Positions 1 to 5,028 of a DNA stretch of 6,801 bases are shown piece after piece. Under the pieces are notes generated by a model. It ran no database searches, was not told the DNA's origin, and saw only the letters and a program-made list of their open reading frames with translations. Positions within the stretch are counted from its first letter, which is position 1. Every line of letters starts with the position of its first letter. The stretch covers positions 1-6,801 of the forward strand of contig JAFRMM010000115.1 in NCBI GenBank assembly GCA_017430675.1, read 5' to 3'. This stretch comes from Prevotella sp. GTDB lineage: Bacteria; Bacteroidota; Bacteroidia; Bacteroidales; Bacteroidaceae. The position numbers and the translations under genes are program-made.

Positions 1-639
1 GATTCTGATAATACGGTTTGTCTGTTCGGCTACAGAGGGGTCGTGAGTGACGATAATCTGCGTCATGCCCTCGTCCTGGTTGAGTTGCTTGAGCAACTGC
101 ATCACCTCCACAGAGGTCTTCGAGTCGAGTGCGCCTGTAGGCTCGTCGGCGAGGATGATCTGTGGCTTGGTGATGAGTGCTCTGGCAATTGCCACGCGTT
201 GTTTCTGTCCTCCCGACAGTTCGTTGGGGTAATGGTCTGCCCAGTCTAGAAGACCTAGACGGTCTAGATAATCCAGGGCAAGCGCATGGCGCTTCTTGCG
301 AGATACCCCCTGATAAAATAATGGCAACTCAACGTTTTCCACGGCGGTCTTAAAAGAGATGAGATTAAATGACTGGAAGATAAAACCTATCATCCGGTTA
401 CGGTAGTCGGCGGCCTTGCGCTCCGAGAGGTTCCAGATGGGCACGCCAGCCAGTTCGTAGGTGCCTGTGTCGTAGTTGTCGAGGATGCCCAGGATGTTCA
501 GGAGTGTACTCTTTCCTGAGCCTGAGGCACCCATGATCGATACGAACTCGCCTTTGGCGATGTCGAGGGTAATACCCTTCAGCACGTGGAGCGGCTGGGC
601 TCCCTGATAGGTCTTGTTGATGTCTTGTAGATGTATCAT
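1..639 (-). CDS. ABC transporter ATP-binding protein, MacB/LolD type (C-terminus cut by window edge)
   Basis: The frame is open for 213 codons from the ATG at 637-639 to the left edge, so the protein lacks only its last residues; relatives are about 220-250 aa. All nucleotide-binding motifs are visible: Walker A GASGSGKST (37-45), Q-loop in FQSFNLI (Q89), signature LSGGQKQR (141-148), Walker B IILADEP (161-167) with catalytic E166, the D-loop, and switch His199 in VTHD. The FQSFNLI and ADEPTGALDS wording is typical of the MacB/LolD/FtsE group. These cytoplasmic ATPases drive FtsX-like membrane proteins in lipoprotein release, peptide or macrolide efflux, or cell division. The partner permease would be expected just off the left edge. 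The gene has its own promoter and is separated by 121 bp from the GntR gene upstream, although no hairpin terminator lies between them. The family is clear; the substrate cannot be told. Confidence 0.93.
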   Translation of the reverse strand, partial: MIHLQDINKTYQGAQPLHVLKGITLDIAKGEFVSIMGASGSGKSTLLNILGILDNYDTGTYELAGVPIWNLSERKAADYRNRMIGFIFQSFNLISFKTAVENVELPLFYQGVSRKKRHALALDYLDRLGLLDWADHYPNELSGGQKQRVAIARALITKPQIILADEPTGALDSKTSVEVMQLLKQLNQDEGMTQIIVTHDPSVAEQTNRIIRI

Positions 640-679
640 AAAAACAATCTATTTACCTTAGTTTTATTGTTTGACGAGG

Positions 680-710
680 CAAAGGTACGAAAAGTTGCAT
701 CATTATCAAA
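680..710 (-). promoter_or_regulatory. Bacteroidetes-type promoter for the MacB/LolD-type ATPase gene
   Basis: On the minus strand, -33 TTTG (707-710) and -7 TACCTTTG (680-687) are separated by 19 bp, a full match to the Bacteroidetes consensus TTTG-N19-21-TAnnTTTG. Transcription should start near 674, giving a leader of about 35 nt before the ATG at 639. Confidence 0.8.
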
Positions 711-760
711 AAAAATGGGATATTTTGCACATTTTTGTGATGAATGGATGGAAATCTTTC

Positions 761-1120
761 TCATACTGCCAACTTTTTGTAGGCTTCTGCAACATCTTCG
801 ATGGTGATGTCGAGCAACTGCATCTGGCGGAAGAGTTCTGGCAGACGCTCCTTCATGAACTCCTTCTTACGGGCCTTCAGTATCTGCTTCTTGGCGCCCT
901 TGGTGACGAAGTAGCCCAGACCACGCTTGTTGTAGATGATCTCCTCGCGGGCCAACTGCTCGTAGGCTTTGACAGCCGTATTCGTATTCACCTCGAGGAG
1001 CACACTGTACTCACGGACGGACGGAATACGGTCATCGTCCTGATATACTCCTGAGAGTATCTCATCGCAGAGGCGGTCCGCCATCTGGATGTAGATGGGT
1101 TTATCGTTTGAGAATGTCAT
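761..1120 (-). CDS. GntR-family transcriptional regulator, YtrA-like subfamily
   Basis: A 119-aa protein with an N-terminal GntR winged helix-turn-helix (about 1-75). The family pattern is visible in PIYIQMADRLCDEILSG, then IPSVREYSVLLEVNTNTAVKAYEQL with the recognition helix, then a wing ending RGLGYFV. Only about 45 mostly helical, charged residues follow (76-119). That is too short for a FadR, HutC or MocR effector domain and is what the YtrA subfamily has, where this tail serves dimerisation. YtrA-type regulators usually repress their own ABC transporter operon. This is the last gene of its operon, and its ATG overlaps the end of the upstream membrane gene by 20 bp (1101-1120), suggesting translational coupling. 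The inverted repeat at 3781-3804 in front of the operon is its likely target. The inducer is unknown. Confidence 0.92.
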   Translation of the reverse strand: MTFSNDKPIYIQMADRLCDEILSGVYQDDDRIPSVREYSVLLEVNTNTAVKAYEQLAREEIIYNKRGLGYFVTKGAKKQILKARKKEFMKERLPELFRQMQLLDITIEDVAEAYKKLAV

Positions 1121-2024
1121 AATTAGTCCACTTGTTTGTTATTAACTGAAAACCTTTGAAGATATGGAATGATGCCCGATAATTGAAGTAAGTAAGCAGA
1201 GGGAGTGCCACCATCAGCACATAGGCCATTGCCCCCACCATTTCACCTTTATATTGATTATCTATCCACACTTTGGTGGTCAGGCCGAGATTAAATCGAA
1301 CAATGAATCCCATGAAAAGTAATAGAATCGCCCACCAGATCATGCCTGTGATGACAAACGTATATTTGCGAAGCAATGTACTGCCCAGCGTAAAGAACGA
1401 GTGAGTCCATACGACTACCATCACAGCCAATATCCACGATGCCCATTCGTACCAGCCCCAATAGATGCCACTGCTCCACACCGTGATCAGATGAGGTGTC
1501 ATCTGCGAGAAGACCCAATACACGGTCGAGGACCAGAGATAGTACGTTCCATCCACACCATTGAAGTTGAACACCTCGCATGCAGCAAACCCCGGATCAC
1601 TGGAAACCTGTGCCCATACCCAGAGGCAGACCATACGGAGACAGTCGCCTAAGATATAACCCACAATGGTACACAGTCCACAGATCACCGTCACATAGAT
1701 GAACACCGACAGGAACTTCTCCAGATTGGTGGCTGGGATCATCAGCCAGTTGCCTCGCTGCTGCTTGGAACCAATACCTGTAAAGTTTGAAAAAGCCAGA
1801 CAGACGGTGAAAAGTATGACAAACGGTATGAAGAAAAAACCGAAATCTGCACAACGCCAGAGATATGGAACGATTTGCTCGAATGAGCCAAATACGAACA
1901 TCATCATCTGGATCAGGAATGTAGAGAACATGATGCCTAACGTAAAGCCCAGCAATCTGACGCGATTCACGCTGACGAGCCAGAGAAGCATCTGTCCAAA
2001 CCTGTTGATACTAAAACTATTCAT
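1101..2024 (-). CDS. ABC exporter membrane subunit, second of a paralogous pair
   Basis: A 307-aa integral membrane protein with about six hydrophobic segments (roughly 24-46, 61-80, 105-135, 197-215, 221-243, 262-282). A Trp/Tyr-rich loop lies at about 140-195. It shares landmarks with the 262-aa protein just upstream: an N-terminal NRFGQ motif (7-11), MIPATNLEKFL (95-105) between TM2 and TM3, and a C-terminal NYR followed by a short basic tail (281-307). The two therefore look like duplicated, diverged subunits of one transporter. The start is supported by AAAGGA (2034-2039, minus strand) 9 nt before the ATG; the upstream gene ends 21 bp away. I infer that it forms a heterodimeric permease with its neighbour, energised by the ATPase at 2904-3719. 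No catalytic motif is visible, and I recognise no named family beyond Bacteroidetes ABC-2-like permeases. Confidence 0.85.
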   Translation of the reverse strand: MNSFSINRFGQMLLWLVSVNRVRLLGFTLGIMFSTFLIQMMMFVFGSFEQIVPYLWRCADFGFFFIPFVILFTVCLAFSNFTGIGSKQQRGNWLMIPATNLEKFLSVFIYVTVICGLCTIVGYILGDCLRMVCLWVWAQVSSDPGFAACEVFNFNGVDGTYYLWSSTVYWVFSQMTPHLITVWSSGIYWGWYEWASWILAVMVVVWTHSFFTLGSTLLRKYTFVITGMIWWAILLLFMGFIVRFNLGLTTKVWIDNQYKGEMVGAMAYVLMVALPLLTYFNYRASFHIFKGFQLITNKWTNYDILKR

Positions 2025-2033
2025 ATCTTGATA

Positions 2034-2039
2034 TCCTTT
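2034..2039 (-). promoter_or_regulatory. Ribosome binding site for the 307-aa membrane protein
   Basis: AAAGGA on the minus strand, 9 nt before the ATG at 2024. It is the clearest Shine-Dalgarno-like sequence in the operon and supports this start. Confidence 0.5.
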
Positions 2040-2045
2040 CTATCA

Positions 2046-2834
2046 TTATACGTTCACATACTTGCCTATCACCTGCTGACGACAGAAGAGCCTGTACGAC
2101 AGCCAGAAGTTCAGCGCCACCCACGCGACATACGCCATATTCACCACCATATCCAATGCAGAGTCGTCTTTCACAAGATCAATTCCTTCACCGTCCTGAG
2201 AAAGCCAGACAAGCAGCAGGAACAATACGATAACGACAGCCGTCGTGGGGATCCAGTTGTATTTCTTCGACCTGAAGAACGTGGCACCAAGGGCATAGAC
2301 CGACTGAAGCCAGAAGAAGAGAAGCACCATTCCTATCACAAAGATATGATGCTTTTCTGCTAGCACCTTTGCCCAGGCGTTGCCCAACAACTCCATCGTC
2401 GCAGGTGCCACAAACCGCACCTCCTCGTGACCCACCACCAGACCAAACACATACTGCACCAAGTCGGCTGCCACAGTGGCTACTATATAGAGGGGAATCA
2501 GAAGGATCCATGAGGCATAGCGCATGAGGTACTTCTCGAAGTTCGACGCTGGCAGCATCAGCAGCGCCTGCATGTCGTGCTTGCCATCCATGCTGTAGAA
2601 CATAAACGACGATCCCAGCACAAACGTACTGACAAACAAGATGACCGTCCCTATGGCGCAAGCATGGTAGTTGGCATTATCCTTACCATACGTGATGGTA
2701 ATCGAGGTGAGGAACAGGAATAACAGCGTCATGATCACCAACGTCTGGAAGAACGTCTTCACGTGGTACTTCTTGTCGTTCGTCAGCGACCATCTTGCCA
2801 ACTTTCCGAATCTATTTAGATTAAACTGTATCAT
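2046..2834 (-). CDS. ABC exporter membrane subunit, first of a paralogous pair
   Basis: A 262-aa integral membrane protein with about six predicted helices (roughly 28-49, 58-80, 106-133, 163-186, 194-212, 229-250). The N-terminus has NRFGKL (7-12), and MLPASNFEKYL (93-103) lies after TM2. These match NRFGQM and MIPATNLEKFL at similar places in the next protein, the main evidence that the two are paralogues. The ending SYRLFCRQQVIGKYVNV parallels the basic, hydrophobic tail of its partner. The gene lies 69 bp downstream of the ATPase stop, and that gap is almost entirely an octamer tandem repeat. Only ACGGGT separates the repeat region from the ATG, so no normal ribosome binding site is present. 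Its probable role is the membrane half of a heteromeric exporter; the substrate is unknown. Confidence 0.87.
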   Translation of the reverse strand: MIQFNLNRFGKLARWSLTNDKKYHVKTFFQTLVIMTLLFLFLTSITITYGKDNANYHACAIGTVILFVSTFVLGSSFMFYSMDGKHDMQALLMLPASNFEKYLMRYASWILLIPLYIVATVAADLVQYVFGLVVGHEEVRFVAPATMELLGNAWAKVLAEKHHIFVIGMVLLFFWLQSVYALGATFFRSKKYNWIPTTAVVIVLFLLLVWLSQDGEGIDLVKDDSALDMVVNMAYVAWVALNFWLSYRLFCRQQVIGKYVNV

Positions 2835-2841
2835 ACCCGTC

Positions 2842-2905
2842 TAACTGTCTAACTGTCTAAATGTCTAAATGTCTAATTGTCTAACTGTCTAATTGTCTAA
2901 CTGTC
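2842..2905. repeat. Eight-copy octamer tandem repeat TAAnTGTC inside the operon
   Basis: Eight contiguous 8-bp units read TAAnTGTC on the plus strand (GACAnTTA in the mRNA). Only the fourth base varies, in order C, C, A, A, T, C, T, C. A partial unit, GTC, precedes the array at 2839-2841. The array begins inside the TGA stop of the ATPase gene (2904-2906) and ends 7 bp from the ATG of the next gene. Since 8 is not a multiple of 3 and each unit junction contains TAG, every frame is closed, so the array is not translated. Its length sets the spacing between the two genes. Confidence 0.95.
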
Positions 2906-3719
2906 AAATCCTCCCCTGTGTCACAGCATTAAACAGCAGTTCGAGGTTCACCTGTGTCTCTGCGCTGTCCTCCTTCCGAGGCGCGATGACGGCATTTCCC
3001 TGCAGCGAGGGCTCGGCATAGAGCGCATCCTCCATATCGTCGGGTGTCCGATACTCGAAGGTGTATTTCTCCTGAATCTCCCCCACGGGGGCATCGAGCA
3101 ATAGTTTCTGCTGGGAGAGGATCAGGATATGGTCGAGCAGCGACTCCACATCATGCACCTGGTGGGTGGAGATGATCAGCGTACGGTCGTCAGTCATATA
3201 CTGCGCTACCACTTTACGGAACTGGCTCTTCGAGGGAATGTCGAGGCCGTTGGTGGGTTCGTCCATCAGCAGCACCTTGGTGTTGGTGGCCAGCGCAAAG
3301 GCCATGAACACCTTCTTCTTCTGTCCCATCGAGAGGCTGTTCAACTTCAGGTCCGTCGTGAGTTCGAAGTCCTTCAGACAGTCCTCCAGCACCTGCGTAC
3401 TGAACAGGGGATAGAACGGACGGTTGATCTTCACATAGTCATCGAGCGACATGGCAGGCAGGTCGAACTCCTCTGGCACGATGAAGATCTCGCTCAGTGT
3501 CTCAGGCTTGCGCTTACATGTTTCGATGCCATCGAAACACACGGTGCCCTTCTTCGGACGGAGCAGACCGCTGATCAGATACAGCAGCGTGCTCTTGCCC
3601 GTACCGTTCTTGCCCAGCAGTCCGTAGATGTTATCCTGCTTCAGTTCCAGACTGAAATCATCGAATACCAGGTCCTTTTGACCTGCATACTTAAAACTGA
3701 TGTTGTTTACCTCGATCAT
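2904..3719 (-). CDS. ABC transporter ATP-binding protein of the GntR-linked exporter
   Basis: A 271-aa ATPase and the first gene of the operon. Visible motifs are A-loop Tyr11, Walker A GKNGTGKST (36-44), signature LSMGQKKK (129-136), Walker B VLLMDEP (149-155) with catalytic E154, D-loop NGLD (157-160) and switch His186 in ISTHQ. The Q-loop region reads FIVPEEFDLP (79-88), with Glu where most ABC ATPases have Gln, and the signature has Met in place of the first Gly of SGGQ. About 70 residues follow the core, with no domain I recognise. It belongs with the single-domain ATPases of YtrB/CcmA-like exporters that accompany YtrA-type regulators. It should act at the inner face of the membrane with the two six-helix proteins encoded downstream. 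The start at 3719 gives the normal N-terminus MIEVNNISFKYAG. The family is secure; the cargo is unknown. Confidence 0.94.
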   Translation of the reverse strand: MIEVNNISFKYAGQKDLVFDDFSLELKQDNIYGLLGKNGTGKSTLLYLISGLLRPKKGTVCFDGIETCKRKPETLSEIFIVPEEFDLPAMSLDDYVKINRPFYPLFSTQVLEDCLKDFELTTDLKLNSLSMGQKKKVFMAFALATNTKVLLMDEPTNGLDIPSKSQFRKVVAQYMTDDRTLIISTHQVHDVESLLDHILILSQQKLLLDAPVGEIQEKYTFEYRTPDDMEDALYAEPSLQGNAVIAPRKEDSAETQVNLELLFNAVTQGRI

Positions 3720-3780
3720 AGTCTTCTTATATTTTTTCTAATTCTTGTCTGTTTTTTGGGGCTATGAATCGCCCTGTTTT

Positions 3781-3804
3781 AGTGTACTACTTCAATAGTA
3801 CACT
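3781..3804. promoter_or_regulatory. Operator: perfect inverted repeat, likely GntR/YtrA-type binding site
   Basis: AGTGTACTA (3781-3789), a 6-bp spacer CTTCAA, and TAGTACACT (3796-3804) form a perfect 9-bp inverted repeat. It starts one base after the -7 box of the operon promoter, so it covers the expected transcription start, the usual position for a repressor. The AGTGTA...TACACT ends resemble sites I recall for YtrA-type regulators. The only such regulator in the window is encoded at the end of this same operon. I saw no second copy elsewhere in the window. Confidence 0.8.
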
Positions 3805-3805
3805 G

Positions 3806-3837
3806 CAAAAGTAGATATTTTCTCCATACGCTCCAAG
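3806..3837 (-). promoter_or_regulatory. Bacteroidetes-type promoter of the ABC exporter/GntR operon
   Basis: On the minus strand the -7 box is TACTTTTG (3806-3813), an exact TAnnTTTG match. A -33 box CTTG (3834-3837) matches TTTG at three of four bases across a 20-bp spacer. The start would fall near 3800, inside the operator, leaving a leader of about 80 nt before the ATG at 3719. Confidence 0.75.
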
Positions 3838-3940
3838 TATTTCGCCAAAAAACTTTCATTTATTAACACACTTTAGCACTCTCCCCTCGTGCGTACCTTA
3901 TTTACTATTTATCATTTTTTTGAAAAAATAATTTCAATTA

Positions 3941-3991
3941 CCTTTCAGCCAAAGCCTAAATCGTTGACACCCAGACGATTCGGCTGAAGGG
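3941..3991. repeat. Nested inverted repeat (two-tier hairpin)
   Basis: An outer stem CCTTTCAGCC (3941-3950) pairs with GGCTGAAGGG (3982-3991), ten pairs with one G-U in RNA. An inner stem AATCGT (3959-3964) pairs with ACGATT (3975-3980) around a 10-nt loop. The two stems are joined by an asymmetric internal loop of 8 nt and 1 nt. The nesting looks more like a folded RNA than a protein-binding site. No T-run follows directly, so it is not a standard terminator. Confidence 0.7.
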
Positions 3992-4060
3992 TTATAACAA
4001 GGTTCATGGGAGTTCATTCGAAGGCACATGAGCAAAAAACACAGGAGGCAGAAGGCTGGC

Positions 4061-4077
4061 AATACTCATTGAGTATT
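4061..4077. repeat. Palindrome 1 of the cluster: AATACTCA-T-TGAGTATT
   Basis: A perfect 8-bp inverted repeat around a single T. Its centre, TCATTGA, is identical to that of the next palindrome, which begins 3 bp away. It is too tight for an RNA hairpin without opening the centre, so a dimeric DNA-binding protein site is also possible. Confidence 0.85.
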
Positions 4078-4079
4078 TC

Positions 4080-4100
4080 AAATTAGTCATTGACTAATTT
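4080..4100. repeat. Palindrome 2 of the cluster: AAATTAGTCA-T-TGACTAATTT
   Basis: A perfect 10-bp inverted repeat around a single T, sharing the core TCATTGA with palindrome 1 while the outer arms differ. Two neighbouring sites with one core and different flanks suggest either related operators or independently maintained symmetry. Confidence 0.85.
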
Positions 4101-4105
4101 TCCTA

Positions 4106-4116
4106 AAGCACTGCTT
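4106..4116. repeat. Palindrome 3 of the cluster: AAGCA-C-TGCTT
   Basis: A perfect 5-bp inverted repeat around a single C. Alone it could be chance; it is listed because it sits in line between palindromes 2 and 4 with the same single-base centre. Confidence 0.5.
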
Positions 4117-4120
4117 ATTT

Positions 4121-4143
4121 TTTGTCCCAAGGCCTGGGACAAA
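4121..4143. repeat. Palindrome 4 of the cluster: TTTGTCCCA-N5-TGGGACAAA
   Basis: Perfect 9-bp arms around AGGCC. Removing the A at 4130 would make the whole element one continuous palindrome, because GGCC is itself symmetric. It would form a stable hairpin, but neither strand continues into a run of T, so it does not read as an intrinsic terminator. Confidence 0.85.
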
Positions 4144-4276
4144 CCCTAAGAAACACACGACACAAACTTACAGATACGCATTCACTTGATGAGAGCCCTA
4201 TCAGTGTTCATCATGGCGAATTAAAATCTAACCTAACAAACAAATGATACCACAATCCTATTATCCTGCCATTTTC

Positions 4277-4307
4277 TTTCTCTATTCAGAAATAATTCGT
4301 ATCTTTG
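4277..4307 (+). promoter_or_regulatory. Promoter of the small exported-protein gene
   Basis: The -7 box TATCTTTG (4300-4307) matches TAnnTTTG exactly. A -33 box TTTC (4277-4280) matches three of four bases with a 19-bp spacer. Transcription would start near 4313, which argues against any protein start before about 4324. Confidence 0.75.
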
Positions 4308-4335
4308 CAGCGTGAAGTTAAAAATGACACTGAGA

Positions 4336-4974
4336 ATGAAAAGAACCATTATCTTAACTATCGTGCTGGTGGGCTGTCTGCAGGTGGCGCTGGCGCAGAA
4401 CACCATTGAGAGTATCCGCAAGGCCTATCAGGCCCAGCAGGCAGAGATCGCAGAGATGGCAGAGGATTTCCCATACGATGGCTACCCGCCCTGCTATTAC
4501 CAATTGAGCGTAGTGATGAACCTGCCCGCCACGGGTCTCCACCGGGAGAACATCAGGATGTATTTTGGCGAGATGGCGCAGGACGACGAGGATAACTACA
4601 ACCCCTATCCGCCCCACTACCTGAGTTTCCTGACGACCAAATACAACTATGCCGCCCGTGAGTTCTATGAGGAGTATCTCTACGACAAGGACGGACAGGT
4701 GATGTTTATCTATGCCCAGACACCCGATATCGATATGAGTTGCATGCACGAACTGAGACTATATTTCGACGGACAGAAACTGTTGCGCCTGAATGTGAAG
4801 AAGTCCGATGATCTGAAGTCGTACGACGATACAGCCATCAAGGTGGCTGGCTTTAAGGATGTCTTTACGGGCACCTCGATCCCTGAGGCTTATAAAGAAT
4901 TCTGCGACATGTATCAGAAGAAGGCCCAGCAGTATCTCAGCATGTTCAATAGTATCGACGGCACGGTGTATTAA
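4336..4974 (+). CDS. Exported protein of unknown function (212 aa)
   Basis: I do not recognise the family. The ATG at 4336 is preferred: it gives MKRT, a hydrophobic stretch (5-13) and VALA|QN (17-22), a typical signal peptidase I site in Bacteroidetes. LVGC (11-14) also fits a lipobox, so a lipoprotein cannot be excluded, although the leader would be very short. In-frame starts at GTG 4312 and ATG 4324 also exist, but 4312 falls at the predicted transcription start. The mature part is acidic and Tyr-rich. A helical segment (about 22-44) is followed by a predicted mixed fold containing PYDGYPPCYYQL (46-57), YPPHYLSFLTTKYNYAAREFY (91-111) and strand-like EYLYDKDGQVMFIYAQ (113-128). Three cysteines (53, 136, 190) lie in the mature part. 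The gene stands alone with its own promoter and a strong terminator 4 nt after the stop. Confidence 0.85.
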   Translation: MKRTIILTIVLVGCLQVALAQNTIESIRKAYQAQQAEIAEMAEDFPYDGYPPCYYQLSVVMNLPATGLHRENIRMYFGEMAQDDEDNYNPYPPHYLSFLTTKYNYAAREFYEEYLYDKDGQVMFIYAQTPDIDMSCMHELRLYFDGQKLLRLNVKKSDDLKSYDDTAIKVAGFKDVFTGTSIPEAYKEFCDMYQKKAQQYLSMFNSIDGTVY

Positions 4975-4978
4975 AGAA

Positions 4979-5006
4979 TCAGGGCTCGCAGTGATGCGAG
5001 CCCTGA
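4979..5006. terminator. Strong hairpin terminator between convergent genes
   Basis: TCAGGGCTCGCA (4979-4990) and TGCGAGCCCTGA (4995-5006) form a perfect 12-bp stem with a GTGA loop. It lies 4 nt after the stop of the plus-strand gene and 22 bp beyond the stop of the minus-strand esterase. On the minus strand TTCTTTAAT follows the stem, a modest T-rich tail; on the plus strand the tail is poorer. It probably serves both genes. Confidence 0.85.
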
Positions 5007-5028
5007 GTGTATTCATCATTAGTAACCT

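Larger units (their letters stand above)
3840..4295. other. Gene-free intergenic stretch rich in inverted repeats
   Basis: No convincing reading frame lies between the operon promoter and the promoter of the plus-strand gene at 4336. The left part (3840-3940) is AT-rich and holds a short ATTTTTT/AAAAAAT palindrome (3914-3929). The middle (3941-4143) contains a nested hairpin and four palindromes, listed separately. The right part (4144-4276) has only a weak imperfect stem, CACTTGAT/ATCAGTG (4183-4206). Both flanking genes point away from this region. Confidence 0.75.

Noticed and set aside
2842..2905. Possible CRISPR-like array
   Set aside because: Units are 8 bp and contiguous with no spacers, and no cas genes are present; it is a simple tandem repeat.
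3129..3767. A 212-codon open frame on the plus strand
   Set aside because: It is antisense to the ABC ATPase and runs into the operon leader; it is His/Gln/Leu-rich, as expected of a shadow frame.
3759..3774. Small GGGC/GCCC hairpin in the operon leader as an attenuator
   Set aside because: The stem is only 4 bp and the T-run lies on the wrong side for minus-strand termination.
3914..3929. ATTTTTT/AAAAAAT palindrome as a terminator
   Set aside because: It consists only of A-T pairs with a 2-nt loop in AT-rich DNA; such symmetry is expected by chance.
4163..4170. Minus-strand TAAGTTTG as a promoter for an RNA over the palindrome cluster
   Set aside because: The -7 match is present but no TTTG-like -33 lies 19-21 bp upstream.
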